Shown one piece after another: positions 15,714 to 23,838 of a stretch of DNA of 56,829 bases (position 1 is the stretch's first letter; every line of letters begins with the position of its first letter). The notes beneath the pieces were generated by a model, which was not told the origin of the DNA, did no database searches, and was given only the letters and a program-made list of their open reading frames with translations. Source of the DNA: CAZLYK01 sp964563495 (GTDB lineage Bacteria; Acidobacteriota; Blastocatellia; RBC074); assembly GCA_964563495.1 (NCBI GenBank), contig CAZLYK010000019.1:1-56829 (forward strand), written 5' to 3'. A program made the translations under genes and the position numbers.

Positions 15714-16526
15714 TTAAACATAGGCCCGGCGCAAGGATTCCGCGGCGTTTTCATCGAGCAGCTCGGCGCGGCGGACCTCTTCGAAGCGGGCGAGAAGATC
15801 TTCCACGCGCAGGCGGCGCTTCTCAGCACCCTTGAAGTCGTGGAGGATGTGCCCGCGATGCATCATGACCAAACGGTCTCCGAGCGTGACCGCCTGTTGC
15901 ATCGAATGTGTGACCATGATGGTCGTCAATCTGTCGCGAGAGATGATCTCTTCACTCAGGCGAATGACCTGATCCGCGCTCTTGGGATCGAGCGCCGCCG
16001 TATGTTCATCGAGCAACAGCAGCTCGGGCTTGAGCCATGTGGCCATGAGCAGCGTCAGCGCCTGGCGCTGGCCGCCGGAGAGACTGCCGATCACGTTATC
16101 GAGCCTGTCTTCGAGACCCATATTCAAACGGCTGACTTCGGCACGGAACTTCTCGGCCAAATTTGGCTTGAGCGCCCAGCCGAGTCCGCGTCGCTGGCCG
16201 CGTCGTGCGGCCAGCGACAGATTTTCGGCGATTGACATGTTCGGCGCGGTGCCGCTGAATGGATTTTGAAAGACGCGCCCGATCAGCTTCGCGCGGCGAT
16301 GCTCGGGCCAGTGAGTGATTCCCCGTCCGGATAAGCGAATCTCCCCGGCGTCCACGGGGAAGGTTCCGGCCACAGCATTGAGCAGCGTCGATTTGCCCGA
16401 GCCGTTTGTCCCGATCACGATAACAAAGGCTCCATCGTCGACCTTGAGGCTGACGCGGCGCAGCGCACAGACCTCGTTCGGAGTCCGCGGGTTGAACGTC
16501 TTTGAGATGTGATCGATCTCAAGCAT
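15714..16526 (-). CDS. ABC transporter ATP-binding protein
   Basis: A 270-residue ABC ATPase with Walker A GTNGSGKST near residue 40, signature LSGGQRQ, Walker B LLLLDEHTAALD and the H-loop in MVTHSMQQ. It is the energising subunit of the importer encoded upstream. It resembles the ATPases that accompany COG4120 permeases and COG2984 binding proteins (a family that includes the tryptophan/tyrosine importer of Gram-positives). Its ATG lies inside the end of the permease gene (8-bp overlap), showing tight coupling. It is last in a four-gene operon running binding protein, STAS protein, permease, ATPase, and is convergent with the P-type ATPase. Substrate unknown. Confidence 0.92.
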   Translation of the reverse strand: MLEIDHISKTFNPRTPNEVCALRRVSLKVDDGAFVIVIGTNGSGKSTLLNAVAGTFPVDAGEIRLSGRGITHWPEHRRAKLIGRVFQNPFSGTAPNMSIAENLSLAARRGQRRGLGWALKPNLAEKFRAEVSRLNMGLEDRLDNVIGSLSGGQRQALTLLMATWLKPELLLLDEHTAALDPKSADQVIRLSEEIISRDRLTTIMVTHSMQQAVTLGDRLVMMHRGHILHDFKGAEKRRLRVEDLLARFEEVRRAELLDENAAESLRRAYV

Positions 16527-17508
16527 GGGCAGCCCCCGCTTCCTCTCTCTCCTCCTTGCTCAGATCCGGAGTCGCGTTGCCGGTATGCGCATCCTTCGGC
16601 TTGAGCCTTTTGAGCAGGTTCGGCAGGATCAGCGCGAGGAAGACAAAGACAGCCGTGATCAGCTTGAGGTCATTCGGATTGAGCCCCCACCGCAGCGCGA
16701 TGGCGATGAGCAGGCGAAAGAGCACCGACCCCATAACCGCCCCGGTGATTGTTAACCCAAGCAGTTGAGTACCCGTCAGGGCTTCGCCTATGATCACGCT
16801 CGCCAAACCCCAGACGACCATACCGATGCCCATTTGCACGTCGGCGAAGCCCTGGTACTGAGCGAGCAAGGCGCCCGCGAGCGCGATCAGCCCGTTCGAA
16901 ATCATCAATCCGAGGATGAGCATGTTCCCGTTGCTGATGCCGAGGGCACGGACCATCTGATCATTGTCGCCGGTGGCCCGCATCGCCGCACCCAGGTTGG
17001 TCCGAAAGAAGAGGTAGATGAGGAGGCCGGCGACGGCGATTATGACCAGCGCCAGCGTGAGCACACAGGCATCGCGCGCGTCGACGTCCCAACCCCAGAG
17101 ATTGAAACTCGGCGCCCCGCCCAGCAGGCGCGATCCGATCCGCTCGGCGTATGTCGTGAGCGTAGTCTCTGACGCCAGCGGCAAATTGCTCTTGCCCATG
17201 ACGTGCAGGTTTACCGAGTAGAGCGCGGTCATGACCAGAATGCCCGAAAGCAGGCCATGGATCTTGAACTTGGTGTGAAGCACGCCCGTCGCGGCGCCCG
17301 CCAGCATGCCGCTCAGGCCGCCGGCGACGGCGGCCAGCAGTGGATTGACGTGCGCGACGATCAGGACCGCCGCTACCGCCGCGCCCAGCGTGATCGACCC
17401 ATCCGCCGTGATGTCGGGAAAATGAAAGATCCGGAAGCTGATCACCACGCCGAACGCCAGGAGCGAAAGAATCAGACCGATTGTCAGTGCGCCGATGAGG
17501 AGTGTCAC
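16519..17508 (-). CDS. ABC transporter permease (COG4120-like)
   Basis: A 329-residue, strongly hydrophobic protein with about eight to nine predicted membrane helices, e.g. LLIGALTIGLILSLLAFGVV at the N-terminus and LGLTITGAVMGSVLFRLL near the end; the C-terminus is polar (KEEREEAGAAHA). The DGSITLGAA segment and overall pattern match the branched-chain/ribose-like permeases that work with ABC_sub_bind proteins. The start is GTG at 17508, preceded by AAAGGAG at 6-nt spacing. It follows the STAS gene after a palindromic repeat and overlaps the ATPase gene by 8 bp. Substrate unknown; an amino acid or similar small molecule is only a family-based guess. Confidence 0.9.
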   Translation of the reverse strand: MTLLIGALTIGLILSLLAFGVVISFRIFHFPDITADGSITLGAAVAAVLIVAHVNPLLAAVAGGLSGMLAGAATGVLHTKFKIHGLLSGILVMTALYSVNLHVMGKSNLPLASETTLTTYAERIGSRLLGGAPSFNLWGWDVDARDACVLTLALVIIAVAGLLIYLFFRTNLGAAMRATGDNDQMVRALGISNGNMLILGLMISNGLIALAGALLAQYQGFADVQMGIGMVVWGLASVIIGEALTGTQLLGLTITGAVMGSVLFRLLIAIALRWGLNPNDLKLITAVFVFLALILPNLLKRLKPKDAHTGNATPDLSKEEREEAGAAHA

Positions 17509-17513
17509 AACCT

Positions 17514-17520
17514 CTCCTTT
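17514..17520 (-). promoter_or_regulatory. Ribosome binding site supporting a GTG start
   Basis: AAAGGAG on the minus strand lies 5 nt before the GTG at 17508 and decides this start for the permease; no ATG is better placed. Confidence 0.7.
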
Positions 17521-17524
17521 CTCT

Positions 17525-17630
17525 AAATCGACAGGATCAACAGGATTTTCACAGGATTAAACAGGATCAAAGACAAGGCATAACAAAATCCGGTTTAATC
17601 CTGCAAACATCCTGTCAATCCTGTCTATTT
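17525..17630. repeat. Imperfect palindromic repeat, TCCTG family, in the STAS-permease gap
   Basis: Arms 17525-17567 and 17588-17630 match with several substitutions. The right edge supplies the TAG stop (17625-17627) of the STAS gene, and the other end lies 4 nt from the permease ribosome binding site. Confidence 0.88.
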
Positions 17631-18866
17631 TTCATTCGCCACTTCACCGATCGGGCCGATCCAGCAGGCGCCGCGGACGAACTCGCTCTCACCAGCGCCG
17701 AGCTGCCGGTCGTCACGCAGCAGGTGGAGCACGTCGAGCAGGCTCTCCGATTCATACAGTGTGGTGACGGTGGCTTTCAGATCCAGCTCTCCCTTCTTGA
17801 GCGAGCGATAGGTGAAGACGGCGGCGTGGCAATGACCGGCGGGCCACCGATCTTTCCCAAGAGGGCGAAGCATGGCATCGAGCGATTCGCTCTCGGTTCG
17901 GGCGATCACCCCGACGACCAGCACCAGACGCCGTGCGTGCGCACGCTCGGATGTGAAGGAGAGCCAATCCCGGATCTGTGGATGTTCGAAAGGCGCTCCG
18001 CCTGATTCGCCGGTTGCCGGCGATCGGCGTAATGCCGCGCCGACCAGACCGGCGGATTCCGCTACCATAACCACGCCGGCCACATCGGCACCGGCAATCT
18101 CCAGACACCCGGCGGCCAGACTGGTCAGTGTTACCGCACCGGCGTCTTTGCCGGCCTCAAACCTTGCCAGATATGCGAAAGATCCCTCACCCGCGAGGCA
18201 GTACAGAGTCTGCACATCCGGGACAAAGGTCTCGGCTGCCACCAGATAATCGGGCACGCCGGCTCCATCGGTCGGCATGTAGGCCGCCGCGCCCGCTACG
18301 GCGAGAAACTCTCCGAAGCGATTGCGACAATCGGTGAAGTCGTGTCCGAGGGCGCCGAGGCCCAGGGCGAAGGTCGAATCGGGAAACCTCATTTTATGGC
18401 AATGCCCCGAGTTGAAGCGGCAGCCGTTGAGCAACTCGGGAGCCCCGGAGACACGGCATTTGAGCATCGCGCCCGGAGCATACTCGAAGACCTCGAACGC
18501 CGCGCCTCCCAGCTCGAGCTGTCTGACCGGGGCGCTCCCGGTCAGGATGGCGCTTTGCGGTCTGAGATCAGCGATCAGCAATGCGTCGAGCTTGGCCAGC
18601 GCCAGCACGGTCTGCACCGGCTTTGACGGCTCGGTCACGGCGAACGAACCGTGAATCTCTTTCAACTTACGGTAGAACTGGACCAAGACGCCGATACCCG
18701 CCGAGCTGAGATAGGCCACCTCGGCCATGTTGAGACGGATCCGGTGAGAGCCCTCACGGATGACCTCATCCAGCCGGCTCGACAGGTGGTTCGCCCAGTA
18801 AGCGTCCAGACGGCCATTGATATGCAGATCGAGCACGTTGCCGGATTGTTGCGCGATTATCTCCAT
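17625..18866 (-). CDS. STAS-domain protein with an unrecognised C-terminal domain, inside an ABC importer operon
   Basis: 413 residues. Residues 1 to about 100 look like a STAS (anti-sigma-factor-antagonist) domain: an early beta strand, then SSRLDEVIREGSHRIRLNMA and VAYLSSAGIGVLVQFYRKL, where the serine pair before AGIG is the site phosphorylated in SpoIIAA-like proteins. The remaining 300 residues are not recognised; they are soluble, alpha/beta in character, and hold several cysteines and a GHCHKMRFPDS segment. No signal peptide. The gene lies 24 bp after the binding-protein gene and before the permease, so it is part of the importer operon and may link transport to a partner-switching signal. 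The ribosome site is AGAGGAAGAG. The stop codon is inside a repeat. The STAS call is fairly sure; the C-terminal function is unknown. Confidence 0.75.
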   Translation of the reverse strand: MEIIAQQSGNVLDLHINGRLDAYWANHLSSRLDEVIREGSHRIRLNMAEVAYLSSAGIGVLVQFYRKLKEIHGSFAVTEPSKPVQTVLALAKLDALLIADLRPQSAILTGSAPVRQLELGGAAFEVFEYAPGAMLKCRVSGAPELLNGCRFNSGHCHKMRFPDSTFALGLGALGHDFTDCRNRFGEFLAVAGAAAYMPTDGAGVPDYLVAAETFVPDVQTLYCLAGEGSFAYLARFEAGKDAGAVTLTSLAAGCLEIAGADVAGVVMVAESAGLVGAALRRSPATGESGGAPFEHPQIRDWLSFTSERAHARRLVLVVGVIARTESESLDAMLRPLGKDRWPAGHCHAAVFTYRSLKKGELDLKATVTTLYESESLLDVLHLLRDDRQLGAGESEFVRGACWIGPIGEVANEK

Positions 18867-18890
18867 CTCTTCCTCTCTGGCGGATCCCTG

Positions 18891-19937
18891 CTATTTCCCG
18901 ATCACTTCGTCGGCGCGTTTGACGAGCGCCGGCGGAAGATTGAAATTGATCACGCGGGCGGCGTCCAGGTTGATGATCAACCTGGTCTTGCCAACCGACC
19001 TGAACGGGATCTTCGACGGATTTTCGCCGCGCATGACGCGGGCCGCGACCAGCCCGGCCTCCCTCCCATTGTCATAGTAGTCGCGGGCCAGCGAGACCAT
19101 TGCTCCAGCTTTGGCCTGAGTGCTGGTGAAGGCGAAAAGCGGGAGCCTCGCCCGATGGGCGGCCTGCGCGACGGCGTTGAAGGATGACGCGATCAGATTT
19201 CCGGGAACCTGCACCACCGCGTCAATTCTTTGGCTGGTCATAGAGATTGCCGCATCGGCTGCTTCCACGCTCGTGCTGACCGGAGTCGCAACGACCTCTA
19301 TCCCGACATTCGCAGCGGCTTGCCTTAGCATCTCTTTGTTGTAGACGGTGTTGACCTCCGACGGAACGAAAAGCGTCCCGACGCGCCGCGCCGACGGCAG
19401 GCATTCGCGGAAGATGGCAAAGGCTTGCTCATATTGTTGCGCCAGATAAATGCCGGTGATGTTGGGCAGATGATCGTCATCGCTGCGCCCTGCTCCCGCG
19501 GCGACCGGGTTGGCGACATAGGCGAAGACGACGGGTATCGATCGAGCCCGCTGGATGGCGGCTTGCAGCGTGGGCGTGGAGAGCGTAATGATCAGGTCCG
19601 AACGATTGGTCACAGCCGCATCGATCAGGCTGTTGACGGTCGCCATATCACCCTGGGCGTTGAGCATCTTCGCCTCGTAATCGCGACCCTCGACCAGACC
19701 CGATGCCCGCAAACCATCCATCACTCCCTTCTCGGTCTCTTCCACATCCGCGACGTTGTTTAACGCGACCAGGCTCAACTTCCACACGACGATTCTATCT
19801 CTGTTTCCGGAAGCCGTCCGGCGCCGATCCAAATCGGATAAGAGGAGGATGCCACCGGCCACGGCGATCAGGATCAGCCCCAAAGAGAGCCGCCTGGCGG
19901 AGGTGCCGATCGATTGATGGATGCTGTATTTGTTCAT
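18891..19937 (-). CDS. ABC transporter substrate-binding protein (ABC_sub_bind, COG2984-like)
   Basis: 348 residues. An N-terminal hydrophobic segment (about 17-34, LSLGLILIAVAGGILLL) acts as signal peptide or membrane anchor, without a lipobox cysteine. The mature part follows the ABC_sub_bind pattern: VDGLRASGLVEGRDY-like region, NAQGDMATVNSLIDAAV, DLIITLSTPTLQAA, IPVVFAYVANPVAAG, NITGIYLAQQYEQ, VGTLFVPSEVNTVYN and LARDYYDNGREAG. Members of this family bind small molecules such as aromatic amino acids outside the membrane and deliver them to a permease. It is the first gene of the importer operon; the promoter should lie in 19938-20085. A short ribosome site (AGGA) is 4 nt from the ATG. Confidence 0.88.
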   Translation of the reverse strand: MNKYSIHQSIGTSARRLSLGLILIAVAGGILLLSDLDRRRTASGNRDRIVVWKLSLVALNNVADVEETEKGVMDGLRASGLVEGRDYEAKMLNAQGDMATVNSLIDAAVTNRSDLIITLSTPTLQAAIQRARSIPVVFAYVANPVAAGAGRSDDDHLPNITGIYLAQQYEQAFAIFRECLPSARRVGTLFVPSEVNTVYNKEMLRQAAANVGIEVVATPVSTSVEAADAAISMTSQRIDAVVQVPGNLIASSFNAVAQAAHRARLPLFAFTSTQAKAGAMVSLARDYYDNGREAGLVAARVMRGENPSKIPFRSVGKTRLIINLDAARVINFNLPPALVKRADEVIGK

Positions 19938-20085
19938 TATTCCTGCGAGACAGCTGGGATTATCTATCTGATCGGTAAGGTGTCAATAGCACAAGCAAGC
20001 AGATGAGCAGTTACATTTCCGTCGACTAATCGGTAGAATTGTCGCGAACGAACTAACCTCGGGACAGTTTATATTCTTAAGGTAT

Positions 20086-20200
20086 AAAAACGCCAAGACG
20101 CCAAGAAGGTCCGGGGTCAGACCGTTAGCCCAACTAAATTGACCATTCTTTGCTTGGTTGACTTGGCGGTCTTGGCGATCTTGGCTTCTTGGCGGTTAAA
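20086..20200. repeat. Inverted repeat, CGCCAAGACGCCAAGA family
   Basis: The left arm (AACGCCAAGACGCCAAGAA, about 20089-20107) is matched by TTCTTGGCGG and related CTTGGCG words on the right (20161-20197), around a centre containing GGGGTCAGACC. It is unrelated in sequence to the TCCTG family. Confidence 0.8.
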
Positions 20201-20260
20201 TTTCCCGGCTAATTTCTCCAGCGCCGTGAAAAGTGTCGCGACATGAGCGCGAACGAATCT

Positions 20261-20268
20261 AAAAGGAG
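20261..20268 (+). promoter_or_regulatory. Ribosome binding site deciding the AsmA-like start
   Basis: AAAAGGAG ends 5 nt before the ATG at 20274, which is therefore preferred over the in-frame GTG at 20268 that overlaps the site itself. Confidence 0.7.
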
Positions 20269-20273
20269 TGGTT

Positions 20274-23078
20274 ATGGATTACTCATCGATCAGGTCATCG
20301 AAGTGGTTCAAGCCGGCGTTGATCGGGGCCGGTGCCCTGGCGCTGCTGATCATTGTCCTGCTCGTCTTGCCGGCTTTGATCGACGTCAACAACTATCGCG
20401 GTCAGATCACGAGCCAGCTCGAACAGAGGCTCGGACGAAAAGTCAGCCTGGGAGCGCTGTCATTGAGCGTTTTTCCCTCCGTCAAAATAGGGGTGGATCA
20501 GGCCGCCATCGGTGATGATCCACAGTTTGCCAAGGACGATTTTATCAAGGCCAAATCGATTCGCCTGCAAATCGGGCTGGGCTCTCTGCTGCGGGGCAAG
20601 CCCCAGGTCGGAGGGCTCGAGCTGACCGAACCAGAAGTGGTCATGATCAAAGAGCCGGGGGGTAAATGGAACTGGGGAACCCTCAAGCCCCTTCAGTCAG
20701 CCGAGCCCCAGGCGGCGGAGATGGCCCCCTTCGACCTGATCGTCCGCAATGGTCGTTTTACCATGGTCGACCGGACGGTCTCGCCACCCGGCAGCAGCGT
20801 TTACACCGGCGTCGATCTCGCCCTTGATCATTTCTCGCCGCGATCGGCTTTCGATTTCGTTATCTCTATCAGCATGCCGGGAGAGAAGCCGGGTGAACTG
20901 AAGGCAGAGGGCACCGCCGGACCGATCGATCCGAAGAACCTGCTCAACACCCCTCTCGATGCGCGGATAAAGACTGATCAGGTTGAAATAACCGCGCTTG
21001 AAGCACTGGCCGGGCTGCAGACTTCGCGGCGCGGCCGGCTGACGCTCGATCTCAAGGCCAAAGGTAGGCTTTCAGAAGAACTGTCTGCCCAGGGAACGCT
21101 GGCGGCCGATCAATTGAGATTGGTCGCAAACGTCGAACCGCCGCGTGATCGGCTTGAAACCTCATTCAAGCTGAAGCTCAAAGCTTTGCCGGCGGCGGCA
21201 GGGCAGAACGATTACCGGCTCGAACTGGATGAGGGTGAGATCAAATTGGGCAAGACGGCTGCGAATGTATCGGGTACGGTCAACCAGCTGATCAACCAGC
21301 CCGCCGTCGACCTGCAAATCAAAGGCGATCGCATGGCCCTCGATAGCCTGCTCGAATCCGCTTATGCCTTCGGCTTCGGCCCTCCCAAGGGCACGACGGC
21401 CGCCGGCACTGCGACACTCGATCTACGGGCGAGCGGTCCGCTCTCTGGATTGGCGCTCAATGGCCAGGCCGCGATTCAGAATCTGAAATTCCAGAGCGCC
21501 GGATTGCCGCAGCCGATACAGATTTCTGAGCTCAAGCTCGGCTGTGATCCTTCGGCCATCACAGTCGCGCCTTTTCGCACCACGCTCGGCTCACGGACTA
21601 CGGTTGAAATCAACGCGCTCAAGCTGACCGATTACAGCAAAAAGCCTCGTCTACATCTGGAAATGGTCGCTAATAACGCTCAATTGGATGACCTGATCAG
21701 TATCGCCGAATCTTTTGGCGCGCGCCCGGATGTCAAGGGCACGGGTGTGGCGACGCTCAAAGCCACCGTCGAGACGGGGCTCGGCAGCGCAGACAAGGTG
21801 ATGAACATGAACGGGCAGGGGAAACTGAGTCAGGCCAGGATCCAGACATCGGCTCTCAGGAAACCGCTCGAAATCGGGAATGCAGACCTGACTTTCACCG
21901 GCAATACCGCCCGGATTGAAAACCTGAGCGCGCGTCTGGGGCAGAGCCAGGCTGATGGGTGGGTCCAGATCGTCGACTTTGACCACCCTCAGGTCAACTT
22001 CGACCTCAGGATGAACCAGCTGAATGTGACCGAAATTCAACAGATCGTGGCGAGAGCCGGTCTGGCCGAGAATGAAGTCGATCGCGATCACGTCGCCGCA
22101 TCCTTTACCCTCATCCCGCGCGCCATGGCTCAAACAGATCCGCCGGCGCCGGCGACGAAGATGAACCTGACGGCGAACGGCCAGATCGCCATTGGCCAGG
22201 TCATCATGGATAACCTCTCGTGCCATGACCTGCAATCCAAAGTCGCGTTAAAGGATCAGATCCTGACTCTCGATCCGCTCAGCCTGAAATTATACGGCGG
22301 TGGATATCAGGGCAAGGTCCAGGTCGATCAACGCCAGGCAGAGCCGTTGATCGCTTTGAATGGACGGATTGGCGGAGTAGATGTCAACCAGCTCCTCTCG
22401 GCGTTGATGGGGGAGAAAAGCGTGGTCTATGGCCGATCAGATGCAACAGTCAACCTTCGCGGGCGCGGCCGCGGCGGAGACCAGTTCCTCAACTCGCTCG
22501 CCGGCAATGGAAATCTACTGATCAGCGATGGAAAGATCACCAGCTTCGATCTCATGAAGCAGGTCGAGGTCTTCGGAAAACTCGCCGGCCTCCCGACCGG
22601 CGGCGCGGGAACGGCTTTTAAAAGCTTGAAAACTAATTTCCAGATCGATCACGGAAATTTGAGGACGAATAACCTGCAGATCATCATGGACGATTTGCAG
22701 GTGACGGGCGACGGCTCTATCCAACTGGGCAACAATATGCTTGCCAACTATGACATCCTTGCCAAGCTCAGCCCTGCGCTCTCCAAAAGGTTCGCCGGCG
22801 GCGAGGAAGCCGCGGGCGAAACCTCGGGTATCGGTAAATATATCGGGAAAGTCATGTCGGTCGCCGGCAACTTCTTTATGGAAGGGGGATCCATCGTCGT
22901 GCCTTTGAAGATGTCCGGGCCGATCAAACAGCCTCAGTTCAGTCTCAATGCCGCCGTCGTGCAAAAACGAGCGACCGAACGGTTCCTGCCCAAACCCGGT
23001 GAAAAGATCGATGCCTCAAAACCGGAGGAAACGATCAAAGGCCTGATTGATATCTTTAAGAAAAAGAAGAAACCTTGA
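20274..23078 (+). CDS. AsmA family protein
   Basis: 934 residues, with one N-terminal membrane helix (about 14-36, ALIGAGALALLIIVLLVLP) and the AsmA start DVNNYRGQITSQLEQRLGRKV, in which the segment after the helix is the usual family signature. The rest is a long chain of beta-rich repeats with the AsmA C-terminal pattern (LNLRGRGRGGDQFLNSLAG-like region, GNLLISDGKITSFDLMKQV) and a lysine-rich end. AsmA-like proteins are inner-membrane-anchored periplasmic proteins, now thought to form bridges that move phospholipids toward the outer membrane; this implies a two-membrane cell. Monocistronic, convergent with the Arg/Asp-rich gene; a 42-nt-armed hairpin between them may end both transcripts. 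Confidence 0.88.
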   Translation: MDYSSIRSSKWFKPALIGAGALALLIIVLLVLPALIDVNNYRGQITSQLEQRLGRKVSLGALSLSVFPSVKIGVDQAAIGDDPQFAKDDFIKAKSIRLQIGLGSLLRGKPQVGGLELTEPEVVMIKEPGGKWNWGTLKPLQSAEPQAAEMAPFDLIVRNGRFTMVDRTVSPPGSSVYTGVDLALDHFSPRSAFDFVISISMPGEKPGELKAEGTAGPIDPKNLLNTPLDARIKTDQVEITALEALAGLQTSRRGRLTLDLKAKGRLSEELSAQGTLAADQLRLVANVEPPRDRLETSFKLKLKALPAAAGQNDYRLELDEGEIKLGKTAANVSGTVNQLINQPAVDLQIKGDRMALDSLLESAYAFGFGPPKGTTAAGTATLDLRASGPLSGLALNGQAAIQNLKFQSAGLPQPIQISELKLGCDPSAITVAPFRTTLGSRTTVEINALKLTDYSKKPRLHLEMVANNAQLDDLISIAESFGARPDVKGTGVATLKATVETGLGSADKVMNMNGQGKLSQARIQTSALRKPLEIGNADLTFTGNTARIENLSARLGQSQADGWVQIVDFDHPQVNFDLRMNQLNVTEIQQIVARAGLAENEVDRDHVAASFTLIPRAMAQTDPPAPATKMNLTANGQIAIGQVIMDNLSCHDLQSKVALKDQILTLDPLSLKLYGGGYQGKVQVDQRQAEPLIALNGRIGGVDVNQLLSALMGEKSVVYGRSDATVNLRGRGRGGDQFLNSLAGNGNLLISDGKITSFDLMKQVEVFGKLAGLPTGGAGTAFKSLKTNFQIDHGNLRTNNLQIIMDDLQVTGDGSIQLGNNMLANYDILAKLSPALSKRFAGGEEAAGETSGIGKYIGKVMSVAGNFFMEGGSIVVPLKMSGPIKQPQFSLNAAVVQKRATERFLPKPGEKIDASKPEETIKGLIDIFKKKKKP

Positions 23079-23094
23079 AGGCGATCAAACTTTT

Positions 23095-23183
23095 AAATAG
23101 ACAGGATAAACATGATTGGTGCAGGATTTGACAAGATGGAGTCTTGTCAAATCCTGCACCAATCATGTTTATCCTGTCTATTT
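23095..23183. terminator. Perfect hairpin between convergent genes (TCCTG-family repeat)
   Basis: Perfect 42-nt arms (23095-23136 and 23142-23183) with a 5-nt loop. It belongs to the TCCTG repeat family by its AAATAGACAGG edges, but the inner arm sequence is specific to this copy. Lying between two convergent stops (17 and 8 bp away), it could terminate transcription from both sides; there is no U-tract, so factor-independent termination is not certain. Confidence 0.6.
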
Positions 23184-23191
23184 ATTGAAGG

Positions 23192-23647
23192 TTAGTATCG
23201 TCGATTGTACTGTCGGAAACCTTCCATATACCCTCTACGGAATCCCTGCCGGTACATTGAGTTGCCATCCCGATAATGACTCGAGTTGTTGGGATCCATG
23301 CGCCTGTTGGTGCGAGCATCCTTCTGTCCTCTATCCAGCCCGTCGCGATAGCCTTTCTGCTCTTCGGCGCTGTAACCATAATCACCACGATTATCTCTCC
23401 GATCCCACCTGTCATCCCGTCTGTCATCCCGTCTGTCATCCCACCTGTCGTTCCTGTCGTTGCGCCGATCATTGCGCCGGTCCGATCGATCGTTCCTTCG
23501 ATCACGTTGCCAATCATCGCGATCTCGGCGGTTCTGGCCCCAACGCCATCCCTGTGCCTGAACGGTAGATAAACTTGATAGACCAGGGGCGATTACGAAG
23601 CCGATTGCCAGCGCCAGCACGAATGAGTATTTTTTGAGTTTTTGCAT
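23192..23647 (-). CDS. Small secreted Arg/Asp-rich protein
   Basis: 151 residues. Residues 1-32 are a clear signal peptide (KK, then FVLALAIGFVIAPG, then an Ala-Gln-Ala-like site before GWRWGQ). About residues 40-90 are a low-complexity tract of DRRNDR/DDRRDDR words, almost only Arg and Asp with Asn and Trp, probably disordered. The C-terminal 55 residues contain two YRxGxxxG motifs (GYRDGLDRGQKDAR and YRQGFRRGYMEGF). Function is not known; similar short secreted proteins with paired YxxG motifs are common in environmental bacteria. The start at 23647 was chosen because AGGAG lies 8 nt upstream; another in-frame ATG at 23653 is too close to it. A TATAAT-like box on this strand at 23790-23795 is a weak promoter candidate. 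Confidence 0.8.
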   Translation of the reverse strand: MQKLKKYSFVLALAIGFVIAPGLSSLSTVQAQGWRWGQNRRDRDDWQRDRRNDRSDRRNDRRNDRNDRWDDRRDDRRDDRWDRRDNRGDYGYSAEEQKGYRDGLDRGQKDARTNRRMDPNNSSHYRDGNSMYRQGFRRGYMEGFRQYNRRY

Positions 23648-23655
23648 ATTCATAT

Positions 23656-23663
23656 CTCCTTTT
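23656..23663 (-). promoter_or_regulatory. Ribosome binding site deciding the Arg/Asp-rich protein start
   Basis: AAAAGGAG on the minus strand is 2 nt from the ATG at 23653 and 8 nt from the ATG at 23647, favouring the latter. Confidence 0.65.
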
Positions 23664-23838
23664 CACCTGTGTCTATCAGACTGCGTCAGTGCAACTGAAT
23701 CCCAGGTTTCCTTTCGCCGATAGGAAATGCAGTTTGTGTGCCATTCCGGGCTCTTCCAGAAAGTAGGAGCTAAGCTATTGTAAACAGAGATTATATGGTT
23801 ATCTCTTCGCTCAGTTATCGAGAGCGAAAGCCGGAACT

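Larger units (their letters stand above)
19938..20273. other. Divergent intergenic region with a CGCCAAGA inverted repeat
   Basis: 336 bp between the binding-protein gene (minus) and the AsmA-like gene (plus). It must hold both promoters, but I cannot name boxes with confidence. The middle is taken up by an inverted repeat (20086-20200) of a second repeat family. No open frame of quality is seen. Confidence 0.6.
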
